Numbered from the stretch's first letter, positions 18,901 to 29,389 are shown. The stretch: 64,000 nt of DNA from JBGTGG01 sp964398945 (GCA_964398945.1 CAYNOT010000004.1:1-64000), one strand, 5' to 3'. The notes: generated by a model not told the origin, from the letters alone. Numbers and translations are program-made.

Positions 18901-21900
18901 GGTCAAATCCTGCAGCCATTACGTATGGTACGTTACTCAGTGCAACACAATTGAATGCGACAGCCAGTGTGCCGGGTACCTTTACGTATACACCCGCCAC
19001 AGGAACCTTATTGAATGCAGGTGTAAACCAAACGCTCTCCGTAACATTTGTTCCTACTAACACGGTTGATTATAATACTGTAATACGCACTGTACAAATT
19101 ACAGTAAATAAAGCCCAACTGACAGCAACGGCAGCAGACAGAACAAGAACTTATGGAGCGGCAAATCCTACCTTTACAATTTCTTATACCGGATTTGTTA
19201 ACAGCGAAACAGCGAGTGTGATCGATACGCCACCTGTTGCTAACTGCGCTGCAATTGTATCGGATAATGCAGGAAGTACTTTTCCTATTATCCCTTCAGG
19301 AGGAATTGATAATAATTATAATTTCACGTACGTGAATGGTACACTTACCATTACAAAAGCAACACTGACTGCGCGCGCAGATGATAAGTCAAGGTCGTAT
19401 GGTTTGCCAAATCCGGTTTTTACAATCAGTTATTCGGGTTTTTTGAATGGCGATACGGAAAGTTCAATCACTGCACCAACTATTGCTTCAGTTGCTACAG
19501 CGCTCAGTAATGTTGGAAATTACGCGATCACCTTAAGCGGAGGCTCATCGGTTAATTATAATTTCTCATTACAAAACGGAACGTTAACCGTAAACCCCGC
19601 TCCGCTTATTGCAAGACCGGCCGATGTGAGTAAATCGTATGGTCAGGGCAATCCAACGTTTACGATAACGTACAGTGGTTTCTTAAATGGAGATAATGCA
19701 GGTACCATAACACAGCCAACACCTGGCACAACCGCAACTACCACGAGCCCGGTGGGCACTTATCCCATTAATCTTACCGGTGGTAGCGCGGTTAATTATA
19801 GTATCATATTGCAACCCGGGGTGTTGACAATAAATAAAGCTCAGCTTACGGTCACAGCCAATAATCAATCGCGTGTTTATGGAGCGGCAAATCCCCCGTT
19901 AACGTTTGTGTATGCCGGATTTGTGAATGGTGAAAACGCATCAGTGATTGATTCAGCTCCGTTGGCTTCCACTTCTGCAACGGTGCTAAGCGCGGTAGGA
20001 AATTATCCGATCAATTTATCAGGCGGTTCTGATAATAATTATAATCTGAATTTCGTTTCGGGCACATTGGCGATCACTAAGAAGGTTTTAACAGCAACGG
20101 CAGTGAATGCCAGCCGTACCTACGGAGCAACAAACCCGACTTTTTCAATTGCATACACAGGGTTTGTTAATTCAGAAGATGCAACGGTAATTGATGTGTT
20201 ACCGGTTGCTTCCACTACCGCCACGATCACCAGTGCAGTAGGAACGTATCCAATTACACTAAGTGGAGGCACAGACAATAATTATAGTTTCAACTTTGTT
20301 TCCGGTACGTTAACGATCACAAAAGCAACACTTACTGCAACTGCTGTAAATGTGAGTCGTGAATTTGGGGTGGCAAATCCTGCCTTTACAATTTCTTATT
20401 CAGGTTTTCGGAATGGAGAAACTGCTGTTGTTCTGGATACTCCTCCGGTAGCATCCACTACAGCGAATGCAGCAAGCACGGTGGGCACCTATGCGATTAC
20501 TGTTGCCGGAGGCACAGATAATAATTATGCGTTTACCTATGTGAATGGCACACTCACCATCGTAAAAGCAACACCAATAATCACCTGGAATAATCCTGCC
20601 GCTATCACTTACGGAACGGCACTGAGTGCCACACAACTGAATGCTTCTGCCAGTGTAGCGGGTACCTTTACCTATACACCGGCATCAGGCACAATTTTAA
20701 ATGCGGGAGCTAATCAGGTATTGAGCGCAAATTTTACTCCTGCTAATTCTACTAATTACAATTCAGTTACGGGTATTACGGTATTGATTACTGTAAATAA
20801 GGCAACTCCGGTGATTACCTGGAATAACCCGGCAGCAATCACCTACGGTACGGCACTTTCCGCAACACAATTAAATGCAACGGCCAATGTGCCGGGAAGT
20901 TTTGTGTATAGTCCAGTGGCTGGCACCGTTTTAAATGCGGGTGCAAATCAAGTGTTATCGGCTACTTTTACCCCAACAGATATGAATAATTATAATACTG
21001 TTGCTGACCGAACTGTACAGATCACGGTTAATAAAGCAAACCCGGTGATCACCTGGAATACACCTGCACCCATAACATTTGGGACTGCGCTTAGCGCGAC
21101 ACAATTGAACGCCTCTGCGAATGTGGCGGGTACATTTGTTTACACACCTGCCGCAGGAACCATATTAAATGCCGGTGTAAATCAAACATTGTCAGTTAAT
21201 TTCAATCCAACGAATACAAATAATTATAATGCTATAACCGGAACTACTGTAAGTATTACGGTAAATAAAGCAACTCCGGTAATCACCTGGCCTACTCCAA
21301 CACCGATTACATTTGGCACCGCACTCAGTGCAACACAATTGAATGCAACAGCAAATACAGCAGGGACATTTACCTATACTCCCGCCAGTGGCACCGTGTT
21401 GAATGCAGGGGCTAATCAGATATTAACCGCGAATTTCGTTCCGTCCAATACCAATAACTTCAACAATGTGAATGGTGTTACCGTTTTAATTACCGTAAAT
21501 AAAGCGAACCCGGTAGTTTCCTGGAATAACCCATCAGCGATAAATTATGGCACACCCTTAAGCGCAACTCAGCTTAACGCAACCGCTTCTGTGGCGGGAT
21601 CATTTACGTACACACCGGCTTCGGGAACTATGCTCAATGCGGGTGCTAACCAAAAACTTGCCGTAAGGTTCGTGCCAACGAATACGGGTAATTATAACAT
21701 CGTTGAAGAGACTGCTGTAACCATCACTGTTAATAAAATTAACCTGACGGCACGCGCTAATAACATTAGCCGTATTTATGGTTTGGATAATCCTGTGTTA
21801 ACCATATCGTACACAGGCTTTGTAAACGGAGAAACCGAATCGGTATTAGACAGTAAGCCAACGACCAGCACAACCGCTGCAAAAACCACTTCAACAGGTA

Positions 21901-23237
21901 CCTATCCAATAACTGTATCCGGGGGGTTGGATAATAATTATAATTTTATTTATGCACCGGGCACACTCACCATTACAAAGGCAACATTAACCGCTGCAGC
22001 GGATAATAAAACTAAATTATTCAGCACACCTAATCCTGAATTAACAGTCAGTTATTCCGGATTTGCCAATACAGATAACGCCAATGATATTGATGTGAGG
22101 CCAACCGTTGCCACTACAGCTACATTATCTTCACCACAGGGTGCATATCCGATAACTGTTTCGGGTGGCAGCGACAACAATTACAACTTCACCTATGTTC
22201 AGGGCACATTAACGATTACACCGAATTTTCCACCAACGCTAACTAGTTTTTCGATAGAAACCCCGGAAGACGTACCCTATACTTTTACGTACACAACATT
22301 CGGGGATAATTTTTCAAGTTTCGCTGGTAGCCCAATTCAGTATGTAAAAGTAATTTCTTTGCCGGCACAGGGCACACTCTTGTGGAAGGGAACTGCCGTC
22401 ACTGCAGGCGCTGAAATCATGGTGGAAAGTGGTGCCCTCAATAACTTTATCTATCAGCCGAAAGCAGAATTTAGTGGCACGGATTCTTTTATATGGAATG
22501 CATTTGACGGAACGTTTTCAGCCGTGCAGAATGCCAATGTGTTGATTTCTGTATTCAGTGTGAATGATCCTCCGGTATTAAGCAACATCGAAACAACTCC
22601 GGTGTTGTACAGCCTGGGTGACCCGGCCATACCGGTATCAACTTCGATATTGATAAGTGATATTGATAATGCGAATATGTTTTCGGCAACCATTTCAATA
22701 GTCGAAAATTTTACCAATGGTGATCAGCTTTCGTACAGACCGGCATCCGTATCGCCAATTACGGCTGCGTATAATGCTGCCACCGGTATTTTAGAGTTAA
22801 CAGGAAAAGATACACGTACTAATTATGAAGCTGCATTGGCAAAAGTATTTTTCAACAGTCCGGTTACAGGCGATGCTGTAATATCCAATAAGCGAATCAC
22901 TTTTGTTGTGCGCGATAGCCTGGATGACAGTAATATCGTAAGCAGAATTGTTTCCATTACCGAGGTGTTTCCTGAAGTAAGTATCGTAAATGCATTTACA
23001 CCTAATGGCGATGGTGTTAATGATTACTGGGATTTTGTCGATCTGGATTTTTACTCTGAAATTGAAATAAGGGTGTTCGACAGAAACAATTCTTTGGTAT
23101 TTCATTGCCAGGAGGTTGATTGCAAATGGGATGGCAAGAAAAATGGCATGGAGTTACCGGCTGGCCCATATTTCTATACTATCTTTTTGAACGGAGGTAA
23201 ACGGAAATACCAAGGCACTGTAACAATATTGAGATGA
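15989..23237 (+). CDS. Giant MBG-repeat surface protein with T9SS type B (CHU_C) sorting domain, interrupted by an assembly gap
   Basis: One gene read in two frames only because the 100-N gap is not a multiple of three. Without the Ns the length is 7149 bp, divisible by three, giving about 2382 residues. After a signal peptide (start MLFSRRILVS) come a cadherin-like domain (VPDVGSTNEDTQVSLNVLTN) and a BIg2-like domain. Then follow roughly 80-residue MBG modules of two kinds: about ten of the TATA...YGAANPxF...YTGF type and about thirteen of the ITWNNPAAITYGTALSATQL type. Two Ig/cadherin-like domains and a CHU_C domain (NAFTPNGDGVND ... GTVTILR) end the protein. The CHU_C domain is the type B signal for T9SS export. 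The ATG at 15989 is preferred over an in-frame TTG at 15965. The stop overlaps the PorP/SprF gene by 4 bp. A filamentous adhesin role is inferred. The true repeat number depends on the gap. Confidence 0.93.
17631..17730. other. Assembly gap (100 N) inside an MBG repeat
   Basis: Exactly 100 N, the usual placeholder for a scaffold gap of unknown size. The base run before it ends tggt and the run after it starts caaatcct. Joined directly they read TGG TCA AAT CCT (WSNP), the normal junction of the repeat. The first 55 bases after the gap are identical to 17965-18019, which explains why the assembly broke here. Confidence 0.97.
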
Positions 23238-24253
23238 AGCAAGGAATTAAACCATATCGAATCCTGGTGCTGATTTCACTTATTCTTAGTGGAATACAAT
23301 TATTTGCGCAAGAGGACGACTATACGCAATACTATTTGAACCTGCCGGCTGTTAATCCTGCCTTTACTGGTTTAGATGATTTTTTTAGCCTGAATGCAGG
23401 CGTGAGGGAAGGCAGGAATAGTTATGGAATTAAGAACGATAATTCCTATCTCAGTTTTTTTGGTGCGTTAAACAATGGCAATCGTGCCGGACGCAGAAAT
23501 AATGCATTACGTACATCCGATCCGACTATCTTTGAATCGATACAGCATGAGAAAAAATACAGAAGACGTCATGGGTTGGGTGGTATCGTTACCAGTAGAA
23601 GGGTGGATCCGTATAAATCCTTCGGTGCTTTCCTAAACTACTCGTATCATATGCCCTTAACGCCCAACCTTAGTATTTCGTTTGGCACCAGGATTGGCCA
23701 TACGAACCAACGGATTAATTTCACTGGTCTTCAGGTGCGTGACGATGTAAACGACTCATTTTATCAAAGTTTGCTGACAGCAGGGCAGGGGAGTCAGAAT
23801 ACATTTTTAGTTGATTTTGGTACGGTCATTTATTCAAGGAAATTTTTCCTCGGATTGTCATCCGATAATCTTGTTGCACCTAAACTAAATGGCGATCAGT
23901 TATTCAACTTAAATACAGGCGTACGGTACAGGGCACAAGTAGGAGCATTTTTTCCACTTAACCCGGAATGGATGTTATCCCCCGGTATTACCACGATCTA
24001 TAAAGAAGGTTATGATTTAAGATGGGCGGCCAATCTACGATTGAAATATAAAGACCTCATCTATGTGGGGTCTGCATTTGAACCTGACTTAAAAGCTTCC
24101 TTACTTATTGGTTTAGTGACCAATAAAGTATCTATCCATTATGCCTACGATATGTACATTGGCGGGCTCAATAATTTTGATGTAAATACGCACGAGTTGG
24201 TATTGGGGCTTAGATTGTTTGATCCATATAAATTAAAACCTCGCTTTTGGTGA
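23234..24253 (+). CDS. PorP/SprF family T9SS outer-membrane protein
   Basis: A 339-residue protein with a signal peptide (ends LFAQ, residue ~25) followed by the family opening YTQYYLNLPAVNPAFTG. Beta strands of a small barrel run through to LVLGLRLFDPYK. PorP/SprF proteins are outer-membrane partners of T9SS; SprF is needed for surface display of SprB, which has a type B sorting domain. The start overlaps the stop of the CHU_C-bearing MBG protein (ATGA), so the two are translationally coupled and very likely form a cargo/partner pair. An unusual Arg/Lys-rich stretch (KKYRRRHG, ~residues 107-114) lies in a predicted loop. The specific partner is inferred from position only. Confidence 0.93.
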   Translation: MKQGIKPYRILVLISLILSGIQLFAQEDDYTQYYLNLPAVNPAFTGLDDFFSLNAGVREGRNSYGIKNDNSYLSFFGALNNGNRAGRRNNALRTSDPTIFESIQHEKKYRRRHGLGGIVTSRRVDPYKSFGAFLNYSYHMPLTPNLSISFGTRIGHTNQRINFTGLQVRDDVNDSFYQSLLTAGQGSQNTFLVDFGTVIYSRKFFLGLSSDNLVAPKLNGDQLFNLNTGVRYRAQVGAFFPLNPEWMLSPGITTIYKEGYDLRWAANLRLKYKDLIYVGSAFEPDLKASLLIGLVTNKVSIHYAYDMYIGGLNNFDVNTHELVLGLRLFDPYKLKPRFW

Positions 24254-24261
24254 TTGTGCGT

Positions 24262-25485
24262 ATGAAGAGATTGATTTTATGTGTCCTTATTTTTAGTGCA
24301 GCGCTGGAAGCGAGTGCACAGGAACTTCAATTCAGTCAACCTGTAAAGCTTAGCTCTGCTATAAATACTGAAGATGAAGAGTTGGCACCCATGCTTTCAC
24401 CTGATGGACAAACACTTTATTTTTCAAGGGCATTTCATAATAAAAACACAGGTGGCAAATATGCGGGCACCGATATCTGGATTTCCAGAAAGGATGCCGA
24501 TGGCAATTGGACACCTGCCGTTAATGCCGGTAAACCCTGGAATACCAAACGTTCCAATGCGGTGATTGGGATCAGTGCGGATGGCGCTACCGTTTATTTG
24601 ACAAATGCATACAATAACAAAAGCGGGTTTTCATTTTCAAGGTTAGTGCTTGGAAAATGGACGAAGCCGGAGTTTATCGCTGTGCCGGGCATCAATCGGG
24701 ATGACCTGGTGGGCATCTATGTACATCCAGCTTCAGATGTGATGATGATATCTATGAAGGGGAAGGACAACAATGACGAAGAGGATTTATACGTAAGCTT
24801 AAAGGATTCATTAGGTCGCTGGAGTCAGCCTCGGACGCTGGGGTCTTCTATCAATACTTCTGGGTTTGAAATATCACCCTTTCTATCACGCGATAAAAAG
24901 AGATTGTACTTTTCAAGCAACGGCCATTCGGGATTTGGTGATGCTGACATTTTTTACAGTGATCGGTTGTATGACTCGTGGCAGACATGGACTGTTCCTA
25001 TAAATTTAGATGAGAAAGTTAATTCCGTTGGTTTCGATGCCTTTTTTTCAATTTATGGTGATTCTGTTGCCTACTTTACAAGTAATAGGATTGGGAAATC
25101 AACAGATATTTTTACCGTTGAAGTGAAGACCAGTGCCACGCCTTTTAAGATAAGCGAAAAATTCATGACGCAAAGTGATATGAAGTCAGTGCTGGGCGGG
25201 GAAATATCGAGCAGCATAACGTATGTAAATAATGAGACTCAACTTTCACAAGAGCAGCAGGAACGTGTCTGGTATATTGCGAACAAGGTTGAATTGAATC
25301 GTGATATCAATATTTATTTGAGGGTATTGAGTGAAGATAGTGCAGACCTTATGTCACAACGGATTACTGTTATTTTTGATCTGCTAAAATTAGCGGGGAT
25401 AGAAACCCCCCGCATCCATGTTGATTATAAGGCGCAGGTCAAAGGGCAGGAAAACGGCATCATTGAATTGCTGTTTTTCAAATAG
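24262..25485 (+). CDS. Secreted PD40 (WD40-like) repeat protein with degenerate OmpA-like tail
   Basis: A 407-residue protein starting at ATG 24262 (the frame is open to a TTG at 24247). It has a signal peptide ending ASAQ. Residues ~20-300 hold four or five PD40/TolB-like blades with the pattern LSPDGQTLYFSR, SRDKKRLYFSSNG and GDADIFYS. Residues ~325-407 have the strand-helix-strand order of an OmpA C-terminal domain (INIYLRVLSEDSADLMSQRI ... GIETPRIHV). They lack the NxxLSxxRA core that binds peptidoglycan. PorE-type T9SS proteins combine PD40 blades with OmpA domains. This is the third gene of the operon, 8 bp after the PorP/SprF gene, so a role in that T9SS assembly is inferred. It overlaps the convergent HAD gene by 8 bp. 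Confidence 0.85.
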   Translation: MKRLILCVLIFSAALEASAQELQFSQPVKLSSAINTEDEELAPMLSPDGQTLYFSRAFHNKNTGGKYAGTDIWISRKDADGNWTPAVNAGKPWNTKRSNAVIGISADGATVYLTNAYNNKSGFSFSRLVLGKWTKPEFIAVPGINRDDLVGIYVHPASDVMMISMKGKDNNDEEDLYVSLKDSLGRWSQPRTLGSSINTSGFEISPFLSRDKKRLYFSSNGHSGFGDADIFYSDRLYDSWQTWTVPINLDEKVNSVGFDAFFSIYGDSVAYFTSNRIGKSTDIFTVEVKTSATPFKISEKFMTQSDMKSVLGGEISSSITYVNNETQLSQEQQERVWYIANKVELNRDINIYLRVLSEDSADLMSQRITVIFDLLKLAGIETPRIHVDYKAQVKGQENGIIELLFFK

Positions 25486-26089
25486 CGCTGATCCTAAAGG
25501 GCTTATAGTATTTCCTTTTTGCAAGGAGCATCATGGGTTCGTCACCCTTTGAATCCCCAAAGGCAGCTTCAATTTCAAATTCATCTAAATTATACTCTTT
25601 TTTTATTCGTTTTACTTTTTCGTAACCGTAGCAGTTTTTTCCCATAATTTTACCGGTTATTAAAAGATCCTGTGATTGTAATTTTGTGCCAATGCAAGAG
25701 ATACCCAATGAATCACACCAAGGTTTAACCCAATTTTCAGGTGAAGCGGTAACAACAACAACCTCAAAATTCTCTTTTTTATAATTCAGGATTTCTTTTA
25801 GCGCCTGAGGACGTATTATGGATTGAAGGTGGTGAGTTGAATACTGCGCACACTTTTCGTTAAACTTTGCAAGGGGCATTTTTCTTAAAAACCAGGTAAG
25901 CATCAACTCCTTGGCCCTCCAATTTGGAATAATCCTTAAAAACAGCAACCCGAATACAGGAACAAGTAGTAGTAAGCCAGTATAGAAGTACAACTTTCCA
26001 GTGTTGAATTTCAGAAAATCAAAAAGTGTGTCTCTATCTGTTATTGTCCCATCGAAATCAAAAAGAACCAACTTTCTTTTAGAAGACAT
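25478..26089 (-). CDS. HAD-superfamily phosphatase, subclass IB
   Basis: A 203-residue HAD hydrolase. Motif I is DFDGTITD at 11-18 (nucleophile D11, acid D13), motif II Thr/Ser is in VVVTASPEN (T114), a Lys of the YEKVKRI segment serves motif III, and motif IV is FGDSKGDEP (D179, D183). The cap is helical with a hydrophobic stretch at ~33-52, which could dock the enzyme on the membrane, as in lipid-linked phosphate phosphatases. It overlaps the UbiA-family gene by 11 bp. HAD domains are found fused to or next to UbiA-type phosphoribosyl transferases, so a lipid-linked sugar phosphate substrate is a reasonable inference. Confidence 0.9.
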   Translation of the reverse strand: MSSKRKLVLFDFDGTITDRDTLFDFLKFNTGKLYFYTGLLLLVPVFGLLFLRIIPNWRAKELMLTWFLRKMPLAKFNEKCAQYSTHHLQSIIRPQALKEILNYKKENFEVVVVTASPENWVKPWCDSLGISCIGTKLQSQDLLITGKIMGKNCYGYEKVKRIKKEYNLDEFEIEAAFGDSKGDEPMMLLAKRKYYKPFRISAI

Positions 26090-26948
26090 AAATTATTAGA
26101 TAGAAGCTAATAACCCACCCTGCAATTGTAACAAGTATAAACTTGTCTTTAAACAACACTTCAGTTGGGGACCCGCTGTTTTGCTCAACAAAAGTTATTT
26201 GCAGATAGCGGATTACCCCGGCAACAACAAAAATCGCGGTGATGAATACGTTGTCAGAATTAAGCCTGGAGGTTATCTCAGGTGATTGTGTATACATAAT
26301 ATAAGCGACAATAATTACAGCTGATAGTAGCGTAAGGCATGAGTTAATGAATTCAAGATTGTAGTTACTTGTAGACTTCCGGATAACTTCACGGGTTTCC
26401 AGGCGGATTAATAAGTCATCCCTACGCTTGGCAAAAATCAAAAATAGCGCAAGGAGAAAGATCATAATGGATAGCCAATGTGATACCTCAATGTTGGCAA
26501 TTATGCCACCGCTATGAATTCGGAACAAGAAGCCAGAAGAAACAACGAATAGATCTACTATAGGTATATTTTTAAGCCCAAAAGAATAACCAATATTAAG
26601 TCCAAAATACAGGATCAGAAGTACAGTAAACCGAGGATCGACCCAAAAACTTATTGCAAATCCGAAGCTCGCTAAAATAGCGAAAATTATAAGTCCTTTC
26701 TTAAGTGATATGGCACCAGAAGCTAACGGACGTTCTTTCTTAATGGGATGGAGTTTATCAATTTTTATATCCCTTATATCGTTGATAATATAAATTGATG
26801 ATGCAACAAAGCTAAAGGCCAATGTGCCGAGTAGTAAAGGAAGTATTTCCGTTCCGGAAAAAAGGTTGCCATAGAAAAATGATGGAATGAACAGGAATAG
26901 GTTTTTTACCCAGTGTTTGATTCTTAACAATTTTATCACCGGCCCCAT
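26079..26948 (-). CDS. UbiA-family transferase, decaprenyl-phosphate phosphoribosyltransferase-like
   Basis: A 289-residue protein of about eight or nine membrane helices. The first Asp motif reads NDIRDIKIDKLHPIKKERP (about residues 56-75). This is the N-D-x2-D-x3-D-x2-H-P-x-K-x2-R-P form typical of the branch that moves phosphoribose from PRPP to polyprenyl phosphate, rather than of quinone prenyltransferases. The N-terminal RIKHWVKN also fits that branch. The second motif is around YSFGLKNIPIVDLF. ATG at 26948 is chosen; a TTG four codons upstream overlaps the SxtJ-like gene. It is followed by the HAD phosphatase, a pairing seen in lipid-linked ribose/arabinose synthesis. The carrier lipid and final sugar are inferred. 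Confidence 0.87.
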   Translation of the reverse strand: MGPVIKLLRIKHWVKNLFLFIPSFFYGNLFSGTEILPLLLGTLAFSFVASSIYIINDIRDIKIDKLHPIKKERPLASGAISLKKGLIIFAILASFGFAISFWVDPRFTVLLILYFGLNIGYSFGLKNIPIVDLFVVSSGFLFRIHSGGIIANIEVSHWLSIMIFLLALFLIFAKRRDDLLIRLETREVIRKSTSNYNLEFINSCLTLLSAVIIVAYIMYTQSPEITSRLNSDNVFITAIFVVAGVIRYLQITFVEQNSGSPTEVLFKDKFILVTIAGWVISFYLIIYVF

Positions 26949-26953
26949 CCGTA

Positions 26954-27316
26954 TTACCAAATATTTTCAAGGTCATCTTTTGTAAAGAGGTGGTTCCGTG
27001 TTTTGAAAACAGAATCATTCGTCTTTCCTTTTAACTGAAGTGGATCTTTTGTAAACAATCTTGAAAGCAGGGCAATAGGTAAAAGAAAAAGGAAATACAC
27101 CAGGCTTAGCAGTATCCTTGAATTTATCCACCCAAGTCCTAAAGCAAACTTTAACCAACCCCACTCAATCCATTTGGCAGCAATGGGAACGAGAATAGAG
27201 ATGGCGCCAATACCCACCGCAATTTTATGAAGGACAGGTATTTCAAAAATCCATGCAATGACGAGAAACCCAACAACAATTACCAAAATTGTTTTAAACC
27301 GGTCTTGATTCTTCAC
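26954..27316 (-). CDS. SxtJ-like small membrane protein
   Basis: A 120-residue protein with three or so hydrophobic helices (roughly residues 9-25, 31-48 and 68-88) and a polar C-terminal tail. Size, pattern and position match the SxtJ membrane proteins that accompany NodU/CmcH/SxtI-type carbamoyltransferases. It begins with GTG (27316), 12 bp after the DUF5989-like gene and 5 bp before the UbiA-family gene. The function of SxtJ proteins is not established; a role in membrane docking of the carbamoyltransferase is a guess. The family call rests on size, topology and neighbours more than on signature residues. Confidence 0.75.
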   Translation of the reverse strand: MKNQDRFKTILVIVVGFLVIAWIFEIPVLHKIAVGIGAISILVPIAAKWIEWGWLKFALGLGWINSRILLSLVYFLFLLPIALLSRLFTKDPLQLKGKTNDSVFKTRNHLFTKDDLENIW

Positions 27317-27328
27317 AATAATTTTTTT

Positions 27329-27478
27329 CTAAAACAAGGTGTATATAAATGGAGCGACTGCTGACCCGCCACCAATAACGATCAATATCCCAATAAAGAT
27401 CAGCAATAAAATGATAGGTGTTAACCACCATTTTTTTCGTTCTTTCAAGAACTTAAATAAATCCTTAATAAATTCCAT
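27329..27478 (-). CDS. DUF5989-like 49-residue membrane protein (small gene)
   Basis: A short frame from ATG at 27478 to TAG at 27329 encodes 49 residues: an amphipathic, charged start (MEFIKDLFKFLKERKKWW), one long hydrophobic helix (about 19-39) with a GGGSAVAPF segment, and a FIYTLF end. The start FxKDLxxFLKxRKKxW and the ending GSAVAPFIYTLF are those of DUF5989 proteins, which sit between carbamoyltransferase and SxtJ genes. It lies here in exactly that place (48 bp after the carbamoyltransferase stop, 12 bp before the SxtJ-like gene). Its function is unknown. It is short enough to be missed by gene callers with a 60-residue cutoff. Confidence 0.88.
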   Translation of the reverse strand: MEFIKDLFKFLKERKKWWLTPIILLLIFIGILIVIGGGSAVAPFIYTLF

Positions 27479-27526
27479 AGTTGATTAAAGCATTTTAGAC
27501 AGAATCAAATTTAATAAAACCGTTTA

Positions 27527-29389
27527 TTAATCCAGAACAAACTCTTCTTTCCAATTATCTTTTTCCTTCCATTCCGGCTGGTTCTTTTTATCAAATACAA
27601 AATCCCCAATGACCAGGAAATCCATTTCCGTTCGCATAAAACATCTGTAGGCATCCTCAGGGGTACAAATAATGGGTTCCCCCCGCACATTAAAACTTGT
27701 ATTTACGACCAGCCCATAGCCGGTAAGGTCTTTAAAGCTTTTGATCAATTCCCAATACTTTGGATTTGTTTCCTTATGTACCGTCTGAATCCGGGCAGAA
27801 TAATCAATGTGTGTAATGGCAGGCATGTCGGATCGCAAATGGTATAGCTTGTCCTTCAATGAGAAGGAATTGTAGCCTTCAGGGAGGGGCTTCCTTCTCT
27901 CCTTGTTTACAGGTTGCACTAAAAGCATATAAGGGGAAATGGAATTGTGTTCAAAATACTGTTCACAATCCTCGGATAAAACGGACGGGGCAAATGGCCT
28001 GAACGATTCGCGGTATTTAATTTTAAGGTTAAGCTTTTTTTGCATTTCAGAATTTCTTGGATCGCCTAAAATACTTCTACCGCCAAGGGCACGAGGCCCG
28101 AATTCCATTCGGCCTTGCATCCATCCGATTACATTTCCGTCTGAAAGTTTTTGTGCTACATGCTTTGTTAATTCTTGAAAGGATTCATAGTGGGTATAGT
28201 TGGCATTATATTTCTTTGCGGTCAATTTTATTTCCGTATCCTCATAAACCGGGCCTAGGTATGATCCCTGCATGGCGTCAAGTTTTTTTGGAACTTCCCT
28301 CGATTTCTGGAAATAAATGTGGTATGCGGCCTGGGCAGCTCCTAACGCGCCCCCGGCATCGCCAGCAGCAGGTTGAATAAAGATATTTTTAAATGGCCCG
28401 CTATTAAAAAGTTTTCCATTGGCAACACAATTGAGTGCAACACCCCCCGCCATACATAAATTATCGGACCCCGTTAGCCTTTTGGCCTCAAGTGCCATTT
28501 TTTGTACAATTTCTTCAGTTACTTGCTGAATGGCCAATCCTAAATTGCAATGCTTTGCTTCTAGCTCAGCTTCAGGCTTGCGTGTTTTAAAACCGAATAG
28601 GCCCTCCCACTTATCATCATGGACCATCCGCAACCCGGTTGAATAGTTGAAATATTCCTGATTCAACCAGACTGACCCATCCTCATTGATTTTTATTAGT
28701 TTTTCTTTGATTGTAGTAACATACTGCCTTACCTCTTCACTGTCAGGAACCCCGTAGGGGGCAAGCCCCATAAGTTTATATTCACCTGAATTGACACGGA
28801 ATCCTAAAAAATAGGTAAATGCCGAGTATAGCAAACCAAGGGAGTGTGGAAATTTCAGCTCCTTCAAAATTTTTATATCCTTTCCTGTACCATGACAAAT
28901 GGAAGCTGTTGCCCATTCACCAACACCATCGATTGTCAATATTGCAGCCTCCTCATAGGGCGAAGGGTAGTAGGCACTTGCTGCATGCGAAAGGTGGTGC
29001 TCAGGAAATAATAGTTTAATCCTTTTCTTGTCAAACCCCTCTATCTTTTCAAGTTCTTCATAAATGAGCCGCTTTAAAAACATTTTTTCTTTTAACCATA
29101 CGGGTATTGCTGTAATAAAAGAGGATAGCCCTTTTGGGGCAAACGCGTAATATGTTTCGAGCAAACGTTCAAATTTCAGCAACGGTTTATCATAAAATGC
29201 AATTGCATCCAATTGATCCAAGGAAGCGCCACCATACTTAAGACAAAATTCCACTGCATTCCGCGGAAATCCCGGATCGTGCTTTTTGCGGGTAAAACGC
29301 TCTTCTTGTGCCGCAGCTACAATTTCCCCATTCTCAATAATGGCAGCTGCGGAATCATGGTAGAATGCTGATATTCCGAGTATCTTCAT
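27527..29389 (-). CDS. NodU/CmcH family O-carbamoyltransferase
   Basis: A 620-residue enzyme of normal family length. The N-terminal Kae1-like domain begins MKILGISAFYHDSAAAIIENG. The HxxxH metal site is in EHHLSHAASAYY (130-141), followed by TIDGVGEW (152-159). The GEYKLMGLAPYG and LCMAGGVALNCVANGK blocks follow. The C-terminal YrdC-like carbamoyl-transfer part contains GWMQGRMEFGPRALGGRSIL. Such enzymes make carbamoyl-adenylate from carbamoyl phosphate and ATP and transfer the carbamoyl group to a hydroxyl, often of a sugar. In this operon the acceptor is probably an EPS sugar or its lipid-linked precursor. It follows the SGNH-hydrolase gene by 56 bp and precedes the two small membrane-protein genes. 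Confidence 0.95.
   Translation of the reverse strand: MKILGISAFYHDSAAAIIENGEIVAAAQEERFTRKKHDPGFPRNAVEFCLKYGGASLDQLDAIAFYDKPLLKFERLLETYYAFAPKGLSSFITAIPVWLKEKMFLKRLIYEELEKIEGFDKKRIKLLFPEHHLSHAASAYYPSPYEEAAILTIDGVGEWATASICHGTGKDIKILKELKFPHSLGLLYSAFTYFLGFRVNSGEYKLMGLAPYGVPDSEEVRQYVTTIKEKLIKINEDGSVWLNQEYFNYSTGLRMVHDDKWEGLFGFKTRKPEAELEAKHCNLGLAIQQVTEEIVQKMALEAKRLTGSDNLCMAGGVALNCVANGKLFNSGPFKNIFIQPAAGDAGGALGAAQAAYHIYFQKSREVPKKLDAMQGSYLGPVYEDTEIKLTAKKYNANYTHYESFQELTKHVAQKLSDGNVIGWMQGRMEFGPRALGGRSILGDPRNSEMQKKLNLKIKYRESFRPFAPSVLSEDCEQYFEHNSISPYMLLVQPVNKERRKPLPEGYNSFSLKDKLYHLRSDMPAITHIDYSARIQTVHKETNPKYWELIKSFKDLTGYGLVVNTSFNVRGEPIICTPEDAYRCFMRTEMDFLVIGDFVFDKKNQPEWKEKDNWKEEFVLD

Noticed and set aside
16660..22230. 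Possible CRISPR or satellite array from the regular ~80- and ~240-bp periodicity
   Set aside because: The repeats are coding, in frame, diverged, and fit known MBG-type protein modules; there are no short direct repeats with unique spacers.
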